Shown here: piece by piece, positions 6,936 to 14,603 of the stretch
Layout of the letters: the number at the start of each line of letters is the position of its first letter
How positions within the stretch are numbered: the first letter of the stretch is position 1
Assembly: GCA_013822345.1 (NCBI GenBank)
Contig: PNKH01000082.1
Coordinates: forward strand, 1 to 35,254
Source of the DNA: Isosphaera sp.
GTDB taxonomy: Bacteria; Planctomycetota; Planctomycetia; Gemmatales; Gemmataceae
Length of the DNA stretch: 35,254 bases
Direction of reading: 5' to 3'
Translations under genes and position numbers: made by a program
The notes under the pieces: model-generated
Told to the model about the DNA's origin: nothing
Database searches by the model: none
Seen by the model: only the letters and a program-made list of their open reading frames with translations

Positions 6936-9900
6936 ACGCCCCCCCGGCCGGACGGGCTCGACGTCCCTACGCCCCCAGCCTCCTCCGCCCGGCGGCGGAT
7001 CCGCGCGGTGACCGGCTCCTCGGCGGCGGGGCGGGGCCGGGCCGCCCGCTCGGTCGCGGCGGCGGCGGTGGTCCCGGCCCGGAGCGCGGCGATCCGGGCG
7101 GCGATCTCGGCGGCGTCCAGCGGGCTGCCGTCCCGCTCGTCCACGCCGCCGGAGAGGGCGACCTTGAGGGCGTCGCGGAGGGCCGAGAGCTCCGCCAGGT
7201 AGCCGTCGTGCGGGAACGGCCGCCCGAGCCGGGCCTGGTAGTCGCGGAGCTGGGACTCGGCGATCGAGAGGTCTTGCCGGACCCGTCCGCACTCGTCGTC
7301 GTAGGACGCGGCCAGCCGCTCCAGGGCGTTCAGGACGGCCCGCGGTCCCTGGTGGTCGCGGAGGGAGGCGGTCCGGCGGACGGCCCCTTCGAGGTACACG
7401 TCCGGCTCGAAGTGCGGGTGGAGGACGAGGCCGAAGGGGAGGCCGCGGTAGACCCCGAGCGGCACGGGGCGCGCGTCCCGGACCGACGCCGGCAGGAGGT
7501 CGAGGCGGCGGCCGAGGGCGCGGGTCGCGTCCTCGCACAACAGCGGGCGGCCGTCGATGGTCACTGGCTCGGTCGCGCGGGCCGCGGCCGTCTCCCTGTC
7601 GGCCGAGAGGTCGGCCAGCCGCTCGGAGAGTCTCCCGATCTGGGCCGGGAGGTCCCGCACCCGGCACCGGGCCACGTACTGCTCGTCGACGTGGTTCTTT
7701 TTGAGGAGCGCGAGCCGCTTGAGCTCGGCGTCGGCCTCGGCCAGCGTCAAGACCGCCGGGTTCCCGGACGCGATCGCCTTCACCTCGGCGTAGGAGAGCT
7801 CCTGGCCGCCCACGTCCTCGGCGGTCCGGGCCACCCCGTCCCCGCTCATCACCTGGGCGATGAACCGGGCCTTGGTCTCGAGGGCCTGCCACATGTAGGC
7901 GTCGAAGGAGCCTTCCGTCACGTAGCGGTAGACCGCCACCTCCGCGTTCTCGTTCCCCTGCCGGAGGATGCGCCCGTCCCGCTGCTCGACCTCGGCCGGC
8001 TTCCACGGGGCGTCCAAGTGGTGGAGCGCGACGAGCCGCTTTTGGACGTTCGTCCCGGTCCCCATCTTCTGGGTGCTCCCGAGGACGACCCGCACCCGGC
8101 CCGACCGGACCCGCTCGAACAACGCCTGCTTCTTCGCGTCCGAGTCCGCGTCGCCGACGGCCGCAAGCTCCTCCCGAGGGATGCCGCCGGCCTCGAGCTT
8201 TCGGAGCACCTCGTCGTAGGCCGAGTACCCCCACGGGGTGGGGTGGACGCCCATGTCGCAGAAAACCATCTGCGTGCCGCGGACGGCCGCCGTCCGCTCC
8301 CAGACGGCGAGGACCGTTTCGACGAGCGCGTTCACCTTCGAGCCGGGGAAGTCGGGGGCACCGGCGGACAGCATCCGGGCGTCGAGGGCGAGCTTCCGCC
8401 CGTCGGTCGTGATGGCGAGCGCGTTGTCGTCCCGGGGGTCCACCCGTTCCGACCGGAGCCGGTCGTACCGCTCGATGAGGCCGTTCTGGAGCTCGCGCTG
8501 CGCGTCGGACATCGGGCAGCCGATAACGACCGGCTTCCCGCCGGTCAGGCGTGGCCGCGGGAGGTCGAGCATGTCCGCCGTCTGGACGTCGGCGAACGCC
8601 CGGAACATCTGCTGGAGCTCGGGCAGGTTCGTGAACCGGGCGAACCGGCTCCGGGGCCGGAGGCTCGCCCCGTCGGGGGCGATCTCCATCGTGTCCACCA
8701 CCTCCCCGAAGGTCGCCGCCCAGGCGTCGAAGTGCTCGATCCCCCGCGCCCGGAGGCCGTCCGGCTCGAGGAACCGCTGGGCCGTGTAGAGCTCGACCAT
8801 CGTGTTGCTGATGGGCGTGCCGGTGGCGAACGTCAGGCCGTGCCCCGGGTGCCGCTCGCCGAGGTAGCGGGCCTTCATGTAGAGGTCGAACGCCCGCTCG
8901 CTGCCCCCGGTCTGGATGCCGGCCACCCGGTCCATCTTGGTCGGGGTCTCGAGGTTCTTGAAGTAGTGGGCCTCGTCCACGAACAGGTGGTCCACCCCGA
9001 GCTCGTCGAACACGAGGCCGTCGTCCTTCTTGTCGGCGGCGAGGAGGTCCTTGAGCCGCCCCTCCCGGGCCGCCTTCTGCTTCTCGATGGTCTTGATCAG
9101 GTTCCGGCCGGTGCCACCCGTGGCCGCGTGCTCGGCGAGGAGCCGATCGTACTCGGCGATCTGGTCCCGGAGGAACCGCTCCTGGTAGTCCCGCGACATG
9201 CCGATCCGCTCGAACGACGAGTGGGTGACGACCACCCCGTCCCAGTCGCCGCTGGCGATGCGGGCGGTCAGGAGCTTCCGGCGGTCCCGGGCCAGATCCT
9301 CCTTCGCGGCGACCAGGAGCCGAGCGTTCGCGTAGAGCTGGAGGAACTCGCGGGCGAACTGCTCGAGGAGGTGGTTCGGGACCACGTACATGGGCTTCTG
9401 GACGAGCCCGGCCTGCCGCATCTTCATGCCGGTCGCGGCCATCGTGAACGTCTTGCCGGCACCGACGGCGTGGGCCAGGAGCGTGTTCCCGGCGGTCATC
9501 CCGCGCCACACGGCCGCCGTCTGGTGGGGCCGGAGCCGGACCGTTTGGTTCATTCCCGGGAAGTCGAGGTGCGAGCCGTCGAAGAGCCGGGGGCGGAGGT
9601 TGTTGAAGGCGTCGTTGTAGAGCCGCACCAGCCGCTCGGTCCGGTCCGGGTCGGCGAACACCCAGTCCCGGAACCGCTCTTTGATGAGCTTCTGCTTCTC
9701 CCGGGCGGCGAGAGTATCCTCCTTGTTCACCACCCGCTCCTCGCGGCCCTCGACGCGGACGGTGTCGTACACCACCGGGGCCTTCATGTTGAGGGCGAGT
9801 TCGAGGAGCCAGGTGCCGTTCGCCCGGACCGTCCCGTACTCGGACGTCGCGGCGACGGAGCGGAGGGCCGCCGGGTCGGCGGCGAGGTTCCAGACGGCGT

Positions 9901-11992
9901 CCTTGGCCAGGTGGGCGACCGGAACCGACGCGGGCTCGACCCGGAAGAGTTCTGCCGCGAACGCCTGAACGTCCGGTTCGGGTATCCACGGGGCACCGAG
10001 GTTCGCTTCGATGTCGCCCGGGAGGACGTCCTCCGGCTGGACCGCCCTCAGAGAGTCTGCGTTCCGGGCGTACTCCGGGCCGGCCCGCTCGGCGACGGAG
10101 AGCTTCGCCCGGACGTTCCCCGAGAGGTAGGCGTCGGCCGTCTGCCAGGAGCCGGACTCGGGGTCGCGGTAGACGAGGTCGCCGAGCTCCCGGACCACCT
10201 CGCCCTCGGGCCGGCCATAGAGGCCCGCAATGAACGCGAGATCGACTGCGCCCCGTTGGTTCAGCGAGACGAGGAGGCCCTCTTCGGCGGACCCGACCCG
10301 GGTGACGGGCGGGGCCTGCCCGACCACGTCACGTACCATGACGGCGGCCTTCCCGGCCGTCCCCGCCACTTCGTCGTAGTCCTCAAGGGACATGACGAGC
10401 ATGGCGTCCGGATCCTCCCGGAACTTCACCAGGTTCGGCATCCGCCGGACGACGGCCCCGTCGGCGGTCTCGGAGAAGGTGGTGGCGTTCACCGGGCCGT
10501 AGCGGGCGGCGAACCGGTCGTAGGCCCGGTTCAGCTCCCGGCGGGCCTCCTCCCGGTGGGCTTCCGGCCAGGCCTCGTTCTGGGACCGGAGCACCCGCCG
10601 GGCGAGGTCGCGGAGGTCGATGAGAGCGGCGACTTGCCTACCGACGACACCTCCGTCGGCCCGGAGCGTCCGCCCGCCGTAGACGACCGGCACGGCCTCA
10701 CCGCCGAGCGACTGGCAGACGGTGCCGCCGTCCGCGACAAAGAAGCTCCCCTCGGTGACGTGCCGATCGGGAGGCGGGAGCGGGGCGACCGCCGGGGCCG
10801 CCCGTGGCGCGGACGCCCGGAATGGGGGGAACTCCGGCAGGCGGCCGACCGCGACAGCGAGCGCGGCCGGGAGGTCGCCCGTCCCGCGGACGCTGTACCC
10901 CTCGCCGCCGTACAGGGTGTCCGTGAGCGCCCAGGTGCCGAGCACCATCTCGGGGCGGGCCAGGAAGTAGCGGTTCACCGCCACCCCCTCCGCCCCGGGG
11001 ACGGGGAGCGGGCCGACCGCGAGCCAGTCGGGGGCGGCGTGGCGGGCCGGCTCGCCCGCGGCCCGCTTGCGGAGGAACAGGAGGTCGGTGACGACGGCCG
11101 TCCCCTCCCGCTTGAACGCCTCGGACGGGAGGCGGATCGCCCCCACGAAGTCGGCGGCGGACGCCAGGTACTCGCGGGCGGCGGCGTTCTGCTTGTCGAG
11201 GGTGAAGTGCGAGGTGACGGCGGCGAGCACGCCCCCCGGGCGGAGGGCGTCCACCGCCTTGGCGAGGAAGTAGTCGTGGAGCGACAGCTTCAGCCCGGCG
11301 TGCTCGTACTTGAGGTCGGCGAACGGGACGTTCCCGACCGCGGCGTCGATCCCCCCGTCGGGCAGGCGGGTGTCCCGGAAGTTCTCGACCCGGATGTCGT
11401 GCCCGGGGTGGAGGAGCCGGGCGATCCGGCCGGAGACGGAGTCCTGTTCGACCCCGATGAACCGGGCCGCCGGGGGGGCGTAAGCGAGGAAGTGGCCGAC
11501 CCCGCAGCCGGGCTCGAGGAAGGTGGCGTCGGGCGGCACCCCGAGCCGGGCGGCGGCGGCGAAGGCGGCCGCCATGACGGCCGGGGCGGTGTAGAAGGCG
11601 GTGAAGGTGGTCCGCTTGGCGCTCGCGTACTCCTCCGGGGTGAGGAGTTGCCGGAGCTCGGTGCCGAGCGCCTCCCACCCGGCGTCCCGGTATCGGCCGG
11701 TCTGGGGGTTCGGGAAGATCGCGCGGGCGAGCGGGCCGAAGCCCGGGAAGCGGGCGAGGAGGTCTTTCTCCGCGGGCGTCGCCGGCCGCCCGTCCGCCTC
11801 GGCGTCCTTGAGGGCCCGGACGGCGGCGAGGAGGTCGGCCGCCTTGGCCTTCTCCCCGCCCGCGATCCCGGGACGGGGCGGCGGGGCCGGTTGGTCGTCC
11901 CGCGGCGGCGGGGGCGGGAGGACGGCCGGCCCGGCGGGGTCGGGCTCCGCTCCCGGGAGCAGGTCGAAGAGGGTGGGCTGGAGGCGGCTCAG
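6932..11992 (-). CDS. Giant SAM-methylase/SNF2-type helicase fusion (N12-class methylase-helicase)
   Basis: A protein of about 1686 residues. The N-terminal third has methylase features: FLEPGCGVGHFL (SAM motif I, about residue 155) and AVGNVPFADLK in the position of the (N/D)PP(Y/F) motif. The second half is a superfamily 2 helicase: Walker A AHAVGAGKTFTMA (about 840), DEAH box VDEAHYFKN (about 1004), TGTPISNTMVELY, and motif VI QRDGRILRQGNENAEV (about 1337), followed by a coiled, charged C-terminus. Such proteins occur on plasmids, integrative elements and phages (DarB-like), where they protect incoming DNA from restriction or aid transfer. The start is uncertain. The frame is open to 12463, but 11992-12400 overlaps another gene. 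A CTG at 11990-11992 overlapping that gene's TGA is the tightest coupled candidate, with no ATG, GTG or TTG nearby. It is followed by the overlapping methyltransferase gene. Confidence 0.85.
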   Translation of the reverse strand: MSRLQPTLFDLLPGAEPDPAGPAVLPPPPPRDDQPAPPPRPGIAGGEKAKAADLLAAVRALKDAEADGRPATPAEKDLLARFPGFGPLARAIFPNPQTGRYRDAGWEALGTELRQLLTPEEYASAKRTTFTAFYTAPAVMAAAFAAAARLGVPPDATFLEPGCGVGHFLAYAPPAARFIGVEQDSVSGRIARLLHPGHDIRVENFRDTRLPDGGIDAAVGNVPFADLKYEHAGLKLSLHDYFLAKAVDALRPGGVLAAVTSHFTLDKQNAAAREYLASAADFVGAIRLPSEAFKREGTAVVTDLLFLRKRAAGEPARHAAPDWLAVGPLPVPGAEGVAVNRYFLARPEMVLGTWALTDTLYGGEGYSVRGTGDLPAALAVAVGRLPEFPPFRASAPRAAPAVAPLPPPDRHVTEGSFFVADGGTVCQSLGGEAVPVVYGGRTLRADGGVVGRQVAALIDLRDLARRVLRSQNEAWPEAHREEARRELNRAYDRFAARYGPVNATTFSETADGAVVRRMPNLVKFREDPDAMLVMSLEDYDEVAGTAGKAAVMVRDVVGQAPPVTRVGSAEEGLLVSLNQRGAVDLAFIAGLYGRPEGEVVRELGDLVYRDPESGSWQTADAYLSGNVRAKLSVAERAGPEYARNADSLRAVQPEDVLPGDIEANLGAPWIPEPDVQAFAAELFRVEPASVPVAHLAKDAVWNLAADPAALRSVAATSEYGTVRANGTWLLELALNMKAPVVYDTVRVEGREERVVNKEDTLAAREKQKLIKERFRDWVFADPDRTERLVRLYNDAFNNLRPRLFDGSHLDFPGMNQTVRLRPHQTAAVWRGMTAGNTLLAHAVGAGKTFTMAATGMKMRQAGLVQKPMYVVPNHLLEQFAREFLQLYANARLLVAAKEDLARDRRKLLTARIASGDWDGVVVTHSSFERIGMSRDYQERFLRDQIAEYDRLLAEHAATGGTGRNLIKTIEKQKAAREGRLKDLLAADKKDDGLVFDELGVDHLFVDEAHYFKNLETPTKMDRVAGIQTGGSERAFDLYMKARYLGERHPGHGLTFATGTPISNTMVELYTAQRFLEPDGLRARGIEHFDAWAATFGEVVDTMEIAPDGASLRPRSRFARFTNLPELQQMFRAFADVQTADMLDLPRPRLTGGKPVVIGCPMSDAQRELQNGLIERYDRLRSERVDPRDDNALAITTDGRKLALDARMLSAGAPDFPGSKVNALVETVLAVWERTAAVRGTQMVFCDMGVHPTPWGYSAYDEVLRKLEAGGIPREELAAVGDADSDAKKQALFERVRSGRVRVVLGSTQKMGTGTNVQKRLVALHHLDAPWKPAEVEQRDGRILRQGNENAEVAVYRYVTEGSFDAYMWQALETKARFIAQVMSGDGVARTAEDVGGQELSYAEVKAIASGNPAVLTLAEADAELKRLALLKKNHVDEQYVARCRVRDLPAQIGRLSERLADLSADRETAAARATEPVTIDGRPLLCEDATRALGRRLDLLPASVRDARPVPLGVYRGLPFGLVLHPHFEPDVYLEGAVRRTASLRDHQGPRAVLNALERLAASYDDECGRVRQDLSIAESQLRDYQARLGRPFPHDGYLAELSALRDALKVALSGGVDERDGSPLDAAEIAARIAALRAGTTAAAATERAARPRPAAEEPVTARIRRRAEEAGGVGTSSPSGRGGV

Positions 11993-12303
11993 GCGGGCCG
12001 CAGCCGGCCCCGCTCCGCGATCGCCGCCGGGAAGTCCGCCGGCTCCGTCCCCTCGGCGAGGAGCCGGGCCACCAAGTCCTCCACGTCCCAGAGCGCCAGC
12101 TCCAGCCCCTCGCTCCCGGCCTGAACCTCCCCCCGCGGCGGGCAGGACCGGGCCAGCCGCCTCGTCCAAGCCTCGTGGCCCGCCTTCAACTCCCGCGCGA
12201 GGTTCTCCGTCGTCCGGAGGAGCAGCCGCTCCGCCTTGAGTCGGTGGTGTAGCCGGGGCCGGCTTTCGAGGAGTCCGAGGGCCATCGTCTTGTACAGCAT
12301 CAT
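11989..12303 (-). CDS. Small helical hypothetical protein upstream of the helicase
   Basis: A 104-residue protein beginning MMLYKTMALGLLESRPRL at the ATG at 12301-12303. It is rich in predicted helix (RLKAERLLLRTTENLARELK, then GLELALWDVEDLVARLLAEG) and may form a coiled coil. I cannot assign a function. Its TGA (11989-11991) overlaps the presumed start of the helicase-methylase, so it is likely a cofactor or regulator made with it. The frame is open upstream to 12351. One frame over, an ATG at 12398-12400 starts a 30-residue stretch (MATTHTKHSRRPAPTAGATL then FDLDTP) that would fit as its N-terminus if one base were skipped near 12330. The gene may therefore be frameshifted or start at 12400. 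Confidence 0.65.
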   Translation of the reverse strand: MMLYKTMALGLLESRPRLHHRLKAERLLLRTTENLARELKAGHEAWTRRLARSCPPRGEVQAGSEGLELALWDVEDLVARLLAEGTEPADFPAAIAERGRLRPA

Positions 12304-12466
12304 CTGATCCTCCGGGGTGGAGCGGGGTGTCGAGGTCGAAGAGCGTAGCACCGGCCGTCGGGGCCGGGCGGCGCGAGTGTTTGGTGTGAGTCGTCGCCAT
12401 GGCCGCTACCCGTTCGCGCCCGCCAGGGGGCTGCGGCGGGCCGCGGGGGCAGCCGGCCGGCAAAGA

Positions 12467-12494
12467 ACGGCCCGCGGCGTGTGCCGCGGGCCGT
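12467..12494 (-). terminator. Perfect 12-bp hairpin upstream of the helicase operon
   Basis: ACGGCCCGCGGC (12467-12478) and GCCGCGGGCCGT (12483-12494) are perfect inverted repeats around a 4-nt loop. On the minus strand the hairpin is followed by TTCTTT, a short U-rich tract, so it could terminate transcription coming from the right, or act as an attenuator in the leader of the methylase-helicase operon. Confidence 0.5.
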
Positions 12495-12553
12495 CGGGTC
12501 GGGAATCACTCGTGCGTTGTCTGACCATGAACACTCGGGAGATGTGAAACGAC

Positions 12554-12627
12554 GTTTGATTCCTTGACCTGCGCGCAGGGTGCCAGCTCCCGCAGCGCTA
12601 AGCCAGCTGGGCGACAAAGTTTTTTTT
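12554..12627 (+). repeat. Dispersed repeat, copy B (direct repeat of 5957-6032)
   Basis: The second copy of the ~75-bp element, in the same orientation as copy A. It starts GTTTGATT, shares CAGGGTGCCAGCTCC and the 21-nt GCGCTAAGCC...CTGGGCGAC block, and ends in eight T. Differences are concentrated in the 20 nt between GTTTGATT and CAGGG and in the base pair changes flanking GCGCTAAG. Placement at the far end of the helicase module suggests a mobile-element boundary or a repeated regulatory RNA. Confidence 0.75.
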
Positions 12628-13000
12628 CATCGGCAGGTGGTGGGCGATGGGCTGCTCCGGGACGAGCCCTGGGTAGTTCCGCGCCGGGTTCTCGGCCAAG
12701 CTCCCGTGGGTTCGGGGGAGTTGCTCGTCGCCGATGGAGTGCTACACGTCGAGGTCGCCGAGTTGCTGGAGGCGCGGGTGGCCCTGGCCGGCTTCGGCTC
12801 GTCGATCCGGCGGGCACCCCTCACTCGCCGGTCGCCCGGCGGACGTCCCCTGACAGCTTTTGACAGCCATCAGACCGAGGCCCAAGTCGGGAACGACATC
12901 AAGGCCCGGGCGGCCCTCGTCGTCGACGGTAGGAAGCCGCCCGGGGAGCCGGTCGGCGAAGTGGCAGAGTGGGCTCAGTGCCTCTGAGGCTCCCCAGCGG
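12628..13000. other. Intergenic stretch without a supported gene
   Basis: About 370 bp between repeat copy B and the 3' end of the CDF transporter gene. An open frame on the plus strand (12580-12987) begins inside the repeat and has no recognisable pattern. The stretch may be decayed coding DNA, for example around RAALVVDGRKPPGEPVGEVA, but I cannot name a parent family. Confidence 0.4.
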
Positions 13001-13993
13001 TCAAATCGCGTCCGCGTGGGTTGCCACCGGCAGTTCCCCTGCGTGCGGGTGTTCGCCCGGGCAGTGGTGGACCTCGACGGTGATGTGGACGAGCTCCTCG
13101 TGTACCCGGAGCCGCTCCTTGTAGTGGTCCGGCGGCTCCGGGTGGGCCGTCACCAGCCCGACGATGCAGGCGTACTTCCCCGGCCCCACCCGCCAGACGT
13201 GCAGGTCCACGACGACCGCCTCGCCGTCGCCCTCGATCGCGTCACGGACCTCCTGCACGACCGGGTCGTCCATCTCGCGGTCGAGCAGCACCCGGCTGGT
13301 CAGCCGCAGAAGTCCCCAGGCCCAGTGGGTGATGACGGCGGCCCCGACGATGCCCATCGCGGGGTCGAGCCAGTCCCAGCCGAACAGCTTGCCGCCGGCC
13401 AAGGCGACGATGGCGAAGACCGAGGTCAGCGCGTCGGCGAGGACGTGCAGGTACGCGGCCCGCAGGTTCAGGTCGTGGTATCCGTCCCCGGTGTGGTGCC
13501 CGTGGTCGTGGCGGTGGCCGAGCTGGTCCGGGTCGTGCTCGTGACCGCGGAGCAGCCACGCGCTCAAAAGGTTCACCGCGAGCCCGATCACCGCCACGAC
13601 GATGGCCTGGTCGTACCGGATGGGGAGCGGAGTTATCACCCGAAGGGCCGACTCGTAGGCCATGTACAGGGCGACCACGCCCAGGATGACGGCGCTGGTG
13701 AACCCGGCGAGGACGCCGACCTTCCACGTCCCGAACGCGAACCGGGGGTCGACGGCGTGCCGCCGGGCGTACCAGTAGGCGAACGCGGTGATACTCAGGG
13801 CCGCGACGTGCGTCCCCATGTGCCAGCCGTCCGCGAGCAGGGCCATCGAGTTGGTGAGCCACCCGGCGACGATCTCGGCCACCATCATTGTGGCCGTGAG
13901 CAGGACGACCCGACGGGTGCCCCGCTCGCCCGACCGGTTGCCGGTGTCGAAGTCGTGGCTCTCCTGCCACCGTGTGGGATCAGTGTTGTGCAT
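13001..13993 (-). CDS. dmeF: Cation diffusion facilitator, DmeF-like (Co/Ni/Zn efflux)
   Basis: A 330-residue inner-membrane proton/cation antiporter. TM1-TM2 carry MVAEIVAGWLTNSMALLADG followed by WHMGTHVAALSI, the HxxxH-like site seen in DmeF-type CDFs rather than the classic CzcD HxxxD. TM5 has AYLHVLADALTSVFAI with the HxxxD metal site. Between TM4 and TM5 lies a His-rich cytosolic loop (GHEHDPDQLGHRHDHGHH). The C-terminal ~90 residues form the cytosolic ferredoxin-like domain with VEVHHCPGEHPHAGE. The ATG at 13991-13993 is preceded by GGGGAGGACACG, a good ribosome-binding site; an upstream start at 14041 has none. It is the last gene of the minus-strand metal operon. DmeF is known for Co/Ni export, but CDF specificity is hard to read from sequence. 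Confidence 0.88.
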   Translation of the reverse strand: MHNTDPTRWQESHDFDTGNRSGERGTRRVVLLTATMMVAEIVAGWLTNSMALLADGWHMGTHVAALSITAFAYWYARRHAVDPRFAFGTWKVGVLAGFTSAVILGVVALYMAYESALRVITPLPIRYDQAIVVAVIGLAVNLLSAWLLRGHEHDPDQLGHRHDHGHHTGDGYHDLNLRAAYLHVLADALTSVFAIVALAGGKLFGWDWLDPAMGIVGAAVITHWAWGLLRLTSRVLLDREMDDPVVQEVRDAIEGDGEAVVVDLHVWRVGPGKYACIVGLVTAHPEPPDHYKERLRVHEELVHITVEVHHCPGEHPHAGELPVATHADAI

Positions 13994-14010
13994 CGTGTCC
14001 TCCCCCCAAA

Positions 14011-14039
14011 GGGCCGGCCGCCTTGCTGGCGGCCGGCCC
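14011..14039 (-). terminator. Perfect 12-bp hairpin between the lipoprotein gene and dmeF
   Basis: GGGCCGGCCGCC (14011-14022) pairs with GGCGGCCGGCCC (14028-14039) around a 5-nt loop. On the minus strand it lies 38 bases after the lipoprotein stop and 17 bases before the dmeF start, followed by TTT and then the dmeF ribosome-binding site. It could be a partial terminator lowering dmeF expression, or an mRNA-stabilising structure. Confidence 0.55.
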
Positions 14040-14077
14040 ACGTCGGTTAAAAGTGCCTTGTCTGCATCCCGCCCGGC

Positions 14078-14560
14078 CTACTCCTTGAACTCCCCCTGGG
14101 ACGGCTTCCCGTCCACCTCGCCGATGACCGTGCCCTCGAAGTCCGCGACGTTCCCGATGCCGGGGTCGGAACCGACGAACTTCGATGCCTTCCCGTTCGC
14201 CTCGTCCTTCGGGAGGAGCTTCACCGTCATCGCCGGCACCACCTTCCCGTCCTTCGTCTTCGTCTCCTTGATGGTCAGCGTCAGCTCCTTCGCGGCGACG
14301 GCGACAGGCGTCTTCTCGTCGTTCCCGATGATGAGGACCGTCGCCTCGGCCTTCCCGTGGTCCACGGTGAACTCGGCGTGGTACTTCCCGAAGTCGAACA
14401 GCACCCCGCCGTTCGGCCCGTGCCCGTGGCCGTGCTCCTTGCTCTCCTTTGCCGGCGGCGTGTCCTTCTTCGCGTCCGTCCGTTTGCTCCCCGAGTCACA
14501 ACCCGTGGCGACCACCGCCGCGATGATCAGGGCGCATCCGATTTTCAGTCCGTTCTTCAT
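14078..14560 (-). CDS. His-tract lipoprotein of the metal-efflux operon
   Basis: A 160-residue exported lipoprotein. The signal peptide is MKNGLKIGCALIIAAVVATG with the lipobox VATGC. The mature protein starts with a Ser/Lys-rich linker, then HGHGHGPNGGVLFDFGKYHAEFTVDHG, where the HxHxH tract and PHGG-like motif look like a periplasmic metal-binding site. The rest is beta-rich (TVLIIGNDEKTPVAVAAKEL, TIKETKTKDGKVVPAM). Related small His-rich proteins accompany CusCBA/CzcCBA systems and are thought to pass metal to the pump. The ATG at 14558-14560 follows GGAGGACGAG. It is 43 bp downstream of the RND pump gene and upstream of dmeF, so it is part of the same transcript. Its metal is not known. 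Confidence 0.8.
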   Translation of the reverse strand: MKNGLKIGCALIIAAVVATGCDSGSKRTDAKKDTPPAKESKEHGHGHGPNGGVLFDFGKYHAEFTVDHGKAEATVLIIGNDEKTPVAVAAKELTLTIKETKTKDGKVVPAMTVKLLPKDEANGKASKFVGSDPGIGNVADFEGTVIGEVDGKPSQGEFKE

Positions 14561-14603
14561 CTCGTCCTCCACTTGTTAAGTGTTACCAGTCCTATGTCAC
14601 CCT

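Noticed and set aside
6794-12124. A 1776-codon open frame on the plus strand opposite the helicase-methylase
   Set aside because: It is composed of Gly/Arg/Pro/Val/Glu-rich sequence with no motif, the usual antisense shadow of a high-GC gene; the minus strand has clear helicase and methylase motifs.
5957-12627. The two repeat copies as a CRISPR or terminal inverted repeats of one insertion sequence
   Set aside because: There are only two copies, 6.5 kb apart and directly oriented, and no transposase lies between them.
12580-12987. Plus-strand ORF after repeat copy B
   Set aside because: It begins inside the repeat and shows no family pattern; copy A is not followed by a similar ORF.
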